From: Hofstenia miamia | Lineage: Eukaryota; Xenacoelomorpha; Acoela | Assembly: GCA_004352715.1 (NCBI GenBank) | Contig: SCFE01000048.1 | Span: forward strand, 305,563 to 369,562 | Length of the DNA stretch: 64,000 nucleotides | Direction of reading: 5' to 3' | Shown here: in pieces, positions 38,100-47,990 of the stretch | Position numbering within the stretch: position 1 is the first letter of the stretch | Layout: every line of letters begins with the position of its first letter | Translations under genes and position numbers: made by a program | The notes under the pieces: model-generated | The model's input: the letters and a program-made list of their open reading frames with translations, nothing else | Database searches by the model: none | Told to the model about the DNA's origin: nothing

Positions 38100-40234
38100 A
38101 GAAGCAAAAGATCTAACATGAATATATATTGAAAATGCTGAGGCGATGGTTTTATTGCATTTCTATGACATTTGCATGAATTAAGGATGTTAGAATTGTA
38201 AGAATTATAGAAAAGAGTACATTCAATGTTTAGAATAATCATTTCCTCAACAGATGGTCATTTTACGAGAACCTTCCAAGTCGGCCTCACAGGCGAAAAC
38301 CTGATTAACAAACTGCAAAATTTCATTACTAGAAACACCTGTGTTCACAACAAAATTATATACCATACAATTTCATTTTTAAGTTTGTTGTACTTCTTTG
38401 TTTATTTATATATTTGGTACGAATGTACGTCATATGTATGTATTTCATCTTATTATTTTAAGTATTTAAACATGTAGCTTGAGTAAGCGATATCAACAAG
38501 TATATTTCCACTAAAGATGAATTTTCCAGTCATTATCAACTTACTATTTTTATATGTAAAAATACAAAAATTAAATAAAAGTTTATATCACTTAAATTTG
38601 TTTGTTAAAATGCATTAAAATAATTAAGGAAATTTTAAGAAATTACGAAATCTAGGTAAGTAATGTGCGTCAATTTTTTAAATCACATTTAAAGCATGTT
38701 TTAACATATAATTGAAAAAAAGGCTAAGATCAGTTCTGGCCATTTTCACCAATAAATTAGAATTTACCTCTATGAATGTTATTGATAGCATAAAGTGTGT
38801 GCAACTTTTATTCTTTTTATATAATCAGATTAGGCTGATGCTTCTATTATTCAAAGAATTGAATTTAAATTAGTTTGCACCTGGTATGGAAAGATTGATG
38901 TCATCTATACACATGCTATAAATCTTTTGAAAATACATAATGCTGTGCCTCCAAATAATTACTAAGCTGGTATTATGTGTCGATGATTTTTTTCTGACAC
39001 TTAAAATACAAAAGTAAAGATATTTACAAAAAATATTCCAGAAATATAATAACACTTACCTTGTTTTGGTGATAAACTTTCGATCTGGCTGTCATCCATG
39101 TTTTGAGAACATCTTCTCAATTGAATATCCAAATAATAAATAAGTGCATATAGGTATGCAACAACTCCAGTTAACTTTAACAGAATGCTTTAATTCTGCA
39201 ATAATGTTTAAGGACGTTGAAGCGCTATTTATACCATTCCGCTCTCATGTAATTTTTAGAGTGCTTAATTATATGTTTGATTAAATAAAACACGTTATGA
39301 GAAAGAAGCGCGTGCGATATCGCCAAAAAAATCCGTGAGTTTACACACCAAGAGCTACTTTGTGAATGAATGATTCACGAGGGAAAAAACAGATCTCTAT
39401 CTCCCGTACAGGCTATTGCCTTACACCAACTAGCGGTGATATTTAGACATTTAATGAGAGATACACTTTTTATGAAAGATGTGGATCATGTCGCGTTTTC
39501 CCTCTTTTAGGGAATAACTTATTCGAAAACAGTACGGAATTTATGTAGGAAATTTTATAAGCAGCGCCCCGCTAATTTTACATCCGCTGATATCTCTCAA
39601 GGCACATGGTCCTATTACAAATTAACCATTTAACTATAATTACATTCTGTCAATTGCCAACCGTTGTAGCACTCGCAATAAATTATCCCACAAGCAAAGG
39701 ATAGGAGGCATCGCTAACAAGCAAGGTTATTGATAGATATTTACTTGCTTAGAAAGTCAATAAAGTTCAATAAAATATTAATTTTACCGTGACGTCATTG
39801 AAACTGTTTAGATAGATTTGCGTCCTGTATATATCAGAATTTACAATAAAAAGTTATTAAGTAAATGAAGAAATAAATTACCATATTTAAATACAATTTC
39901 TGAAAGTATGAATTTATATATCGGGCATGCAAAACTGAATACTACTGCTCATGTTTAGTACTATTAATGTTGTGTTAATTATTTCTAAAATTTAGAACCT
40001 AATGTATAAAAGTAATAATTATCGACACTTTCCACATTCCTAAATTTCTTCTAAGTTTGGTATTGAATTTACTTTCAATTGCCTTTAAGAAGTTCAAATC
40101 CTAAATGTGAATACATCATTTTCTGTTGATCTATTGTTTACTATGTTTTTCAGTTTCGAATATTATATCTATGTAAAAAAAGAACACTTTATGTAAGTTA
40201 ATATGTAAATATTTAAATACAAATTGCTTTTAAA
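38095..40234. other. Intergenic, no gene recognised
   Basis: AT-rich DNA with short chance frames. A mildly GC-richer segment at about 39300-39560 has no readable frame or repeat partner. A TGACGTCA palindrome lies at 39790-39797. Confidence 0.55.
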
Positions 40235-40240
40235 GCATAT

Positions 40241-40345
40241 CCCAGTGCAATGGATAACACAAGCATCTGAGTACAATTTGAACTGAGTTGGAAAACAGCT
40301 CTGCCGTCGTCCAAATTTTCAGGTGAAAGAATTCCGTTCCTGGCT
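40241..40345 (+). tRNA. tRNA-Arg-like sequence (pseudogene or SINE head)
   Basis: GTGCAATGGATAAC (about 40245-40258) matches the A-box/D-arm of animal tRNA-Arg (GCGCAATGGATAACGC). CATCTGA follows in the anticodon-arm position, and ATTCCGTTCCTGG (about 40330-40342) resembles the B-box/T-arm (GGTTCGACTCCTGG). The A-to-B spacing is about 35-40 bases too long for an intron-less tRNA, and I cannot pair the arms cleanly. A diverged tRNA pseudogene with an insertion, or the head of a tRNA-derived SINE, is more likely than a working gene. Confidence 0.35.
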
Positions 40346-40359
40346 AGCTGGTCTTATTC

Positions 40360-41415
40360 TCCTACGCCAATTCAAGTGATGTAGTGGTGATTATTCTGTG
40401 TTAAATAACTCTAAATGTTGCCCATAGTATTGAATTACTGTTTAAACCTCAAACTTTGCTGTGTTTTTATTGCAAAATTTCATTCATTACAAGGCTTCTT
40501 CTTTTAAGGTAGCCTTGTTAATTAGTATGTATTTTCCAACCGATTTTCTAAAACGTTATGTTTCGGGATGAGGATTTAAAATAGGTGCTGTTTCGATCAT
40601 AAATTTTTATTGAACATAGGCTATATTTTGTGGTAATTACAATAAAGAGGTGAAAGATTAGTTTATTAAATTTATTCTCGGGCGTATACTTGGCTAATGA
40701 AATCAACCAAAACTCGATGCCACTAAATTAATGCACAGCAAATTTAGACATCAAGTTTTATCCATTTTACACAATTCCATTTTGAAGATACCAGTGTAAA
40801 ATTGTTGTCCCATTTCGTGTGTGCTTTCATTATCCTACACACAGATTATTCAAAACACAGTGTTTCAGCTTACAAATTTGCTCCAAACATTATTCAGCAA
40901 CAACTGGTAAAATCTTGGTATGTTAAACACTTACAGTTAATCACTATTTAGTTGAAATTAGTAGGGATTCAACTCAGTAGGCCTAACTTTATCTATTCCC
41001 TCGAATTCCTCAGAAATATCAGTTTTACGCTATAACAATCTTACTAACTATTACCATAAATACTAGTTAACACATAAATGTGAATGCGTATAACTTAATC
41101 TATTTCAAATTGAATCAATTAGCATAAAAAAATGTACATGCAATAGAAATGGTTGGATGGAATAAAATTTTTTTTTCAATTTGATGAATTTAAAAAATCT
41201 TAAATTTGCATGAATCCATTATCACAAACAAATGAAGTGCATGACAATGTATTTGCTTAAATTTAGTGCTTATTTCTATTGTTTCAGCTATTAATTAATT
41301 CCTGTTATTCTTTTGTTCTTATTATTTAACGTAATCATTGAATTTGTTTTATTTGTATAGTGTTTAGCTGAAAAAAGATAATCTTGAAAAACATTTTCTT
41401 AGCTTACAAAATTAT
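40360..41415. other. Intergenic, nothing recognised
   Basis: AT-rich DNA with no repeat partner and no open frame of interest. Confidence 0.6.
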
Positions 41416-41419
41416 CCCC

Positions 41420-41536
41420 AATCGATGTTAATTTGTCAGTTGATAAAAGTCTATTGTAAATCAATTTTCTTTTTAATCAGCTGATAAAAATGAACAACTC
41501 TTATTAGTTTTGGTAAAACGACCAAACTTTTGTTAC

Positions 41537-41539
<3 letters not shown>
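41420..41539 (+). repeat. Partial second copy of array R3
   Basis: GTTGATAAAAGTCTATTGTA and CAGCTGATAAAAATGAACA are diverged R3 units. They are followed by TTTTGGTAAAACGACCAAAC, which aligns with TTTTTGGCAAAACAGCCAGA at 11874-11893, and then by TTACCTG against TCATCTG. The alignment stops where the (TA)n tract begins, at the position of the GATAATTTATC palindrome in the first copy. Confidence 0.65.

Positions 41540-41570
<31 letters not shown>
41540..41570. repeat. (TA)n microsatellite interrupting R3
   Basis: Perfect run beginning exactly where similarity to the R3 copy at 11.8 kb ends. Confidence 0.95.
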
Positions 41571-41572
<2 letters not shown>

Positions 41573-41630
41573 AAGCTTTAATTCCCGTACATAGCACAAT
41601 GTGTCATGTAGAGGAATATTGGAAAAAGTT

Positions 41631-42085
41631 GCTATATCTATATATATATATNNNNNNNNNNNNNNNNNNNNNNNNNNNNNNNNNNNNNNNNNNNNNNNNN
41701 NNNNNNNNNNNNNNNNNNNNNNNNNNNNNNNNNNNNNNNNNNNNNNNNNNNNNNNNNNNNNNNNNNNNNNNNNNNNNNNNNNNNNNNNNNNNNNNNNNNN
41801 NNNNNNNNNNNNNNNNNNNNNNNNNNNNNNNNNNNNNNNNNNNNNNNNNNNNNNNNNNNNNNNNNNNNNNNNNNNNNNNNNNNNNNNNNNNNNNNNNNNN
41901 NNNNNNNNNNNNNNNNNNNNNNNNNNNNNNNNNNNNNNNNNNNNNNNNNNNNNNNNNNNNNNNNNNNNNNNNNNNNNNNNNNNNNNNNNNNNNNNNNNNN
42001 NNNNNNNNNNNNNNNNNNNNNNNNNNNNNNNNNNNNNNNNNNNNNNNNNNNNNNNNNNNNNNNNNNNNNNNNNNNNNNNNNNNNN

Positions 42086-42117
<32 letters not shown>
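41631..42117. repeat. (TA)n microsatellite with 434-N assembly gap
   Basis: TA dinucleotides at 41631-41651 and 42086-42117 enclose N at 41652-42085. Repeating Tyr-Ile frames across it are artefacts. The gap size may be nominal. Confidence 0.97.
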
Positions 42118-42118
<1 letters not shown>

Positions 42119-42559
42119 CTTTGCTTAAAATTAATACAATAATTAACAATTTTATAATAATTTTTGAAGTAAACGCTTGAGTAATTATAGGACAGTGGAA
42201 TATCAAATCACATAGGGAACGGTTTGTTTACATCTCTATTTTAAATAATAGATTAGTAGTGATATCTCCCTAGACATTAAAATGAAATTAACTGGTTCAT
42301 GCGTGTCATTTAGGTCAAAAGGTGGAATTTTAAATGAATTTGAATTTTTCTTCAGAAACCTACCTATATTTAGCGAATATCACAAATTTCAGCAAATCGG
42401 TGATTAATGTATCAACATGTTCGGAAATGTGTAATAAATAGTTTTTCAAATATAACCAAACCATAGTGATATCCTACATTCTAGAGCAGTTCAAGAGCAT
42501 AAGTTAAAACTAAATTAAAATATTAAAATGTAATTTTCACATTAACCTTTAGCACCCTG

Positions 42560-43025
42560 TCGTTTTTTTATATGGAACTCTCTCCAAGGCTGTTAAGAAA
42601 TTTGGAAATAGCATCTATTGGTGAACGGGCTTGAATGTAGTCCTGAAAATGTGTACAAAAGTGTATTTCTGTGGCATCCGGTACCAGAAAAGTTTAACTT
42701 TTTTAATATGCCGATTTATTAAACAAATTTGTAAATTCTTTCAATGCTTATGTTCAGGTTATAACTAGGATTAATATCCATCATAGCAACAGTGAACTTT
42801 AACAACTTCTTGATATGTACCGGTAGATAAACCTCCTAAGCTCATTGAGGCGTTGAGTGCAGGGAGACAGAGGTCGTGGTGCGGAGCAGGATGCCTCAAT
42901 AGAAAAAAGAAGGTACCCGGGTTAAAAACTAACCTGAAGGAAGAGACAGTCTTGTGGTGCCTTTAGATTTAAGATTTCATTAATTCTTAAGTTTTAAGCG
43001 TTTGAATATTAGTCAAGATAATTAC
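42560..43025 (+). repeat. Interspersed repeat R1, copy 5
   Basis: It starts near CTCTCCAAGGCTGTTAAGAA and has a GC-richer middle (GTCGTGGTGCGGAGCAGGAT, about 42872). It ends with TTAGATTTAAGATTTCATTA, TTAAGTTTTAAGCGTTTGAA and CAAGATAATTACAC. The order is conserved, but divergence is high in the middle. Confidence 0.55.
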
Positions 43026-43734
43026 ACAATTCTTATGCTTAATATGTTTTAAAGCATATCTTTGCTTTGAGGATATAAACATGTCTTAAGAAAAAATATT
43101 TTTTCATTTACCGACATTCATTCAGAGTTTTTATGCAGTTGAAAACATGAAAAAACATTTCGATATGCTTTAATAAACAATAAATTTTTCTACTCTTACT
43201 TATTTCCCCAATTCTAGCAATTCTGCAATAAATAATAACATTTATGCAACAATGATTTCCGGAAAATTTTGATACTAAGCTTCTGACAAAGACTAATGAT
43301 TTAGCGTGTTGTTCACTAAATGTTATAGTTTCTGCAAAGGTTCTCCATCCTCCTCACATGCCACATCCCAGTGTCTACATCTAATACATTGATATATTCC
43401 AAATGTGTTGCACTCCACACCTAAAATTTGTTTTCGTCACTGCATCACAAGAGAAGAGATAGCTACCACACTAGTCAATCTTGAAGTATCTTTAAACAAT
43501 ATTTTAAATGTATATCTTAAATATTTGCATGACGCAATTTTTTAAATAATAATACGTTCCTTTACGCCACATAAATGTAATAAGCAATGAATTTTAAGCT
43601 ACTTCAGTTCACATTCAATACACTTAATCTAAATTATTGACTTTCAGAAGATGTTATTGGAAACCACTTCCTTCACTTATTAATATAAAGATTCTGAATT
43701 TATCTAATGAACCGGTTCAATCCATTGAACTAGA

Positions 43735-43737
<3 letters not shown>
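43026..43737. other. Intergenic, nothing recognised
   Basis: AT-rich, no recognised coding remnant or repeat. Confidence 0.6.

Positions 43738-43778
<41 letters not shown>
43738..43778. repeat. (TA)n microsatellite
   Basis: Uninterrupted TA run of about 20 units. Confidence 0.97.
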
Positions 43779-43781
<3 letters not shown>

Positions 43782-44119
43782 GAATTCGCAGATATATCTT
43801 CAATTGATGCTTGTTATAAATCTCATTGACTTTTCTAAAGAGCTCGTCATTGCAATGACCTATGTTCTAGAAAGATGTTACAGCAAATTCTGATAATAGT
43901 ATAGAAAATCTTTTGAACAAAGTATTATTAATTGAAATACTCTCCGTTAACGAACATTATTTCAACGGAAAATAATGTACTAAATATTATTAACATAAAT
44001 TTAGAAGATGGTATAGAGCAACTCAATTTTTGAAACTACATGGCTGCAGTCCTGATAACCTAATCAATGTAATTCTAAGAATATATACTAAAGAAATTAG
44101 TCCGCACTTATTAAATGTA
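43779..44119. other. Intergenic, nothing recognised
   Basis: No open frame or repeat partner. Translation in the forward frames gives no match to the reverse transcriptase remnant further downstream. Confidence 0.55.
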
Positions 44120-44127
44120 CTTAAAAC

Positions 44128-44499
44128 CAAAGATGAACGCGTGTGCGGTTCGGTTTTGCCCGCACTCGCGCGGGTGCAGTGCGGGTACTGAATTTCAAAT
44201 GCCATGCGGGTTGCGGACCGAGTGGACATTTTTATTTTGTTACATGTGTAATACTAAGCTAATACAATATTATTTATACTATGAAATTTATATAATATAA
44301 TATATTTGAAATCATTCACTCAAAACATAATTAATAAAAAGTCAATTCGGTGATTGACATTTTTTGGCTTAATTACTTGTAATCGACAAGAGACATTTAG
44401 AAAATAGCGGGTGTGCTGCGGATGCGGGTGAATTTTTCTAAAAGACATGAGGGTGCGGTGCGGTTGCGGTTATAAAAATTACACCCGCGTCCATCTATG
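44128..44499. mobile_element. GC-rich hAT-like miniature element H2
   Basis: A 372-bp element whose ends CAAAGATGAACGCGTGTG (44128-44145) and, on the other strand, CATAGATGGACGCGGGTG match at 15 of 18. The flanks CTTAAAAC (44120-44127) and CTTAAAGC (44500-44507) match at 7 of 8, a good hAT-type 8-bp target duplication. Blocks near each end are unusually GC-rich for this DNA and built from overlapping GTGCGG, GCGGGT and CCCGCAC words. The centre is AT-rich. There is no coding capacity; the 60-68-codon frames through the GC-rich blocks are compositional. Confidence 0.82.
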
Positions 44500-44507
44500 C
44501 TTAAAGC

Positions 44508-44640
44508 AGTTCCTGTGATGTAGATAAAGTAATTGGAATACCAGAGTATACAAATTGTGTAGGCTTAATTCAGCATATAAAATCCTCTCCACCTGCACTT
44601 GTGAATTGCATGCTGGATTCTTGTGGGTTCGTGTTTCAAT
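44508..44640. other. Short intergenic segment
   Basis: Unassigned sequence between H2 and a (TA)n tract. Confidence 0.5.
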
Positions 44641-44641
44641 T

Positions 44642-44700
<59 letters not shown>
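44641..44700. repeat. Compound (TA)n microsatellite
   Basis: TA repeats with periodic ATACAT interruptions (about 44653 and 44675). Confidence 0.96.
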
Positions 44701-44845
44701 TCTTCATGTAAATTATTAGTAAAATGACAAAAAATTTATGAAATAAACAAGTGAGTTGACAGTTAACTTTCTTTTATGCAGACTAAACTATGTATAATAA
44801 CCTTATTTGAAGATAATACAATTTATTTAAAGCAGTTTTAGTTTC
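44701..44845 (+). repeat. Interspersed repeat R2, copy 1
   Basis: ATTATTAGTAAAATGACAAA, AACAAGTGAGTTGACAGTTA and TTTTATGCAGACTAAACTAT align in order with the segment at 46796-46935. Both copies begin directly after a (TA)n tract, which suggests that the tract marks one end of the repeat. Confidence 0.7.
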
Positions 44846-44885
44846 CAGCACAATTTCTAACATTTTGAGGACATCTTTTGTTTGC

Positions 44886-44911
44886 TATATATATATATAT
44901 ATATATATATA
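44886..44911. repeat. (TA)n microsatellite
   Basis: Perfect run about 20 bp upstream of the reverse transcriptase remnant. Confidence 0.96.
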
Positions 44912-44933
44912 AGCATGAAAGCATAATTTAATC

Positions 44934-45680
44934 GATAACTATTGGCCAACTAGTATTCTACCTAAAATATTTTTGGTTTTTGAAAAAATCATTTTCGATT
45001 GCATTTATCCTTTTGTACGTTCTAAATTATGTAAGATTGAGCATCGATTTATTCAGGAAAAGATCTACTACACAACTTGTAAAGTTCTTAGATAACATTT
45101 ACAATAACTTTGAAAATCATAAAACTACGCATATTCTATATCTTGACTTTGCGAAAGCATTCGATTATGTGCCTCACACTCGTTTATTGTTTAAATTATC
45201 TCAATATGGAATTAGAGGAAGTCTTTTAAAGTTATTTAGATCATACCATGAAAATCGATTTCAATGTATTACTATCAATGGTTTTAAATCTAACTCTCTA
45301 TTAGTAACTAGTGGTATTCCACAGGTATCTGTCGAATGACCGGTTTTATGTATTATTTTCATTAATGATCTTCCTAAATCATACTTGTTTTGTTTTCTGT
45401 ACTTATTTGCCGATGATCTTAGAACTATATCTAATAGTAAAATAAACATTCGAAAAAACCCCTCTTAGTTGGAGTAAACAAAAATGGAATGAATGCAAAA
45501 ACTGAATTTATCAGCATGTCATCAATTGATATAGTTTTTGATTTCAAGTCACAAATTTCTAATTCAGTAAGAAATCTTGGTATTATCATTTCACACAATT
45601 TGATAAAAGCATATCTCATATTGATAAAAGAGCTGCAAGCTTGTATTTCCTTAAAAAATAAATATTCAATGTAATGCTTA
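44934..45680 (+). pseudogene. Non-LTR retrotransposon reverse transcriptase remnant
   Basis: Broken RT of a jockey/CR1-like non-LTR element. Frame 1 begins NYWPTSILPKIFLVFEKII (normally NYRPISLL..). After a frameshift near 45050 it reads FRKRSTTQLVKFLDNIY, then YLDFAKAFDYVPHTRLL with the first catalytic Asp at 45145-45147, then TSGIPQ. A stop at 45337-45339 replaces the normal GSVLGP region, after which FINDLPKS and LFADDL follow, with the catalytic Asp pair at 45412-45417. A second frameshift leads to NAKTEFISMSS and SVRNLGIIIS, the RT thumb region. No endonuclease or 3' tail is recognisable. Both frameshifts and the stop rule out a functional product. Confidence 0.93.
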
Positions 45681-45843
45681 CTAAGTAAATAAGAAAATAT
45701 AAATCTTCAATTCAATCTAGAATCTCTCAATGATCAATTATATGATAGCTTACTAAGCATGATATATGATTTGTGGAACAATTTCATAGAAGAATCTCAC
45801 GAATGGATACTGAAGATTGCAATTACAAAGATAGATTTCATAA

Positions 45844-45860
45844 TATATATATATATATAT
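45844..45860. repeat. (TA)n tract flanking mariner
   Basis: TA run directly against one end of the mariner element, containing its TA target dinucleotide. Confidence 0.93.
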
Positions 45861-46617
45861 AAAGCGTAACTGACAGCACTGTGTTTATAAGAAAACAATT
45901 ATATTTCAATTAACAAAATAATATTTCTAACAAAAGACTGCATAATGAAAATAAAAAAGTATGTTAGAAATAGTCACCATTTGCATTAATACATTTGGCC
46001 CATCTTTGCGGAAGCATTTTTATTCCCGAAGCATAAAATTCGGGAGGCGTTATATTGTTATAATTTTGGATTGATGTTATAGCATCATCACGTCCGTTTT
46101 CCTTTAAAGGAAGCTTTCATAGACGAGAACAAATAGTAATCGCTTGGGTCTAAGTCTGGTGAGTACGGTGGATGGGGTATGGATATGAAAGGGTTATCTC
46201 CAGTAGCTTAGCAATCGAAACTCGTGCGGTATGAGGTCGCGCATTATCGTGCAATAAGTGCAAACCATGAGAAGCTGTGTCTAATGATCTTCGTTTATCT
46301 TGAAGATTGATTTTTAATTCCTCTAAAAGTTCGCAATGAATATTAGAATTCATTGTTTGATTTTGTTTTAATAATTCCCATAAAATAATACATTTGCTAT
46401 CCCAAAAGAAAATGACTAATGACTTTTCTTGTGCCATTTCTGCACCATTTAGTTTTCTTAACCAACAATAATACATTATAATTCCTAACGATTTTCTATC
46501 AAAATCCATTCTATAAGCACAAGTCAGTTTTCGTAAGCAGCAAATTTTTATTTAACGTCATTTGTCAATAGCTATAAATAGCTATATATAAATTCGACAA
46601 AACTTTCAGCTGGACCC
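45861..46617 (-). mobile_element. Internally deleted mariner element
   Basis: A 757-bp element lying between (TA)n tracts with TA at both ends (45859-45860 and 46618-46619). The minus-strand 5' end reads GGGTCCAGCTGAAAGTTTTG, a mariner-like terminus. The opposite end (AAAGCGTAACTGACAGCACT on the plus strand) matches it only weakly, so the inverted repeats have diverged or one end has been replaced. Autonomous mariners are about 1.3 kb. The missing length lies within the transposase gene, making this a non-autonomous deletion derivative. Confidence 0.82.
45964..46509 (-). pseudogene. Mariner transposase pseudogene (DD34D type)
   Basis: The longest frame starts at Met 46509. IIMYYCWLRKLNGAEMAQE (residues 10-28) resembles the N-terminal helix-turn-helix. 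An apparent internal deletion then removes about 150 residues, including the first catalytic Asp. The reading resumes with FFWDSKCIILWELL and reaches LLHDNARPHTA with the second catalytic Asp at residue 88. A frameshift near 46195 moves the third Asp block (PPYSPDLDPSDYYLF) into another frame. A second shift near 46090 leads to the typical end FYASGIKMLPQRWAKC and a stop at 45964-45966. YSPD-type third-Asp spacing marks a mariner, not Tc1. It cannot encode active enzyme. Confidence 0.93.
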
Positions 46618-46764
46618 TATATATATATATATATATATATNNNNNNNNNNNNNNNNNNNNNNNNNNNNNNNNNNNNNNNNNNNNNNNNNNNNNNNNNNNN
46701 NNNNNNNNNNNNNNNNNNNNNNNNNNNNNNNNNNNNNNNNNNNNNNNNNNNNNNNNNNNNNNNN

Positions 46765-46795
<31 letters not shown>
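46618..46795. repeat. (TA)n microsatellite with 124-N assembly gap
   Basis: TA runs at 46618-46640 and 46765-46795 flank N at 46641-46764, directly beside the mariner end. Confidence 0.97.
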
Positions 46796-46798
<3 letters not shown>

Positions 46799-46935
46799 TA
46801 ATCAGTATAATGAAAAAAAATCATAAAATATGCTAGTGACTCGAGTCAAGTTGTATTCAAATTCGTAAACCGTTTATTTTGTTTTATGCAGAATAAACAG
46901 TGCATGGTAACCCTATATGAAAATAATATATGGAA
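46796..46935 (+). repeat. Interspersed repeat R2, copy 2
   Basis: ATTAATCAGTATAATGAAAA, GTGACTCGAGTCAAGTTGTA and TTTTATGCAGAATAAACAGT parallel R2 copy 1. Like that copy it starts at the edge of a (TA)n tract. No coding potential. Confidence 0.7.
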
Positions 46936-47505
46936 CACGACTTCTTTTCGAAGAGTAAAACAATTAGTAAATGACTGCATGCTGCATGCACTGTATACTT
47001 GCAATTTGCTTAACGATGCGCAGCCGTATGATTGCTGCGTGGGCAGTTAAAATCAATGAAATATTAATTTTTTTGAAAAAATTAAGCAGTGAAGCAGTAA
47101 TACTTGGATTGCTCGTAAGGTCAAACATTGCAGCGACATGTTTCCTTTAACCCATTCTCAAAATTGAATTGCTTATCAGTTTAAGCGGTTAATAACAACA
47201 TTAAAAATTCTATTTACACATTTGCTATTTGTTAGCATCAAGTTTCTCGCGTTTTATGGTGCATACAAAAATGAATTTCGTCATAAACAAATGGTCCTGA
47301 AATTAAAATTTATTGATTGTTGAAAATTAATTGATTTTCCAAATTCTCGTAATTCAAATTCATAAATTTATAAGAAGCAATTAACGGAAATATTTTTTTC
47401 TCGAGTCAGTAGATTTTAAAAATGTTATTTTTGAAGAGTTGATTTTAAATCTGCATCAAATAATTGCCATGAAAAAACAAAAAATTAAAACGAAGTGATT
47501 CCAAC
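46936..47505. other. Intergenic, nothing recognised
   Basis: AT-rich with a short GC-richer patch (GATGCGCAGCCGTATGATTG, about 47013). No frame or partner found. Confidence 0.55.
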
Positions 47506-47509
47506 CCTA

Positions 47510-47990
47510 TTTTCACTGGCGTTACTTCTATATAGCAAATGGAGTTGTCCACATTTTAGTATAATTTTATACAAGCCTGTCAAGAAATATTGAAGCCTTT
47601 TATATGGACACATCTATAAACTTGGGGGCGCTCATGCAATTATGAAGATTCTTGTGCCTGAAGTACATGCAAATAAGAATTTTTTTCCCTGAGAAATCTG
47701 ATTTTTGTAAAAATATTTAAATATTTCTATACCTAGTGTTCAGATAATTAAGAGCTCTAGTTCCCATAGGAACAACAACTACACCTGAAATACTTTGCGT
47801 TGTGAACAAAAGTTGTGTGTGTCCCGTTCAGGCACGTCGTGCCCAAATTCAGAGGTTACACGCTATGTCGCGAATTACGGTCGAAAGGAAACAAGAAGCA
47901 ATTGTCTACCTTGAGGAATTTTTAGATTTTAAATAATTTCTTTAGTTTAGTTTGTGAGTTACAAGCGTTTGTAAAATCCCTAGAGTTGAC
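47510..47990 (+). repeat. Interspersed repeat R1, copy 6
   Basis: CACTGGCGTTACTTCTATAT near the start aligns with CTACCGTTACTTTTAAATAA of the 61.6 kb copy. It continues GTTGTCCACATTTTAGTATA, CAAGCCTGTCAAGAAATATT, TACATGCAAATAAGAATTTT, GTTCAGATAATTAAGAGC, CCCATAGGAACAACAACTAC, GTTCAGGCACGTCGTGCCCA and GTGAGTTACAAGCGTTTGTA. It is one of the clearest R1 copies. Confidence 0.75.

Noticed and set aside
41530-42206. Very long frames of repeating Tyr-Ile across N bases (also at 7757-8080)
   Set aside because: These are produced by reading through (TA)n and assembly gaps and have no biological meaning as proteins.
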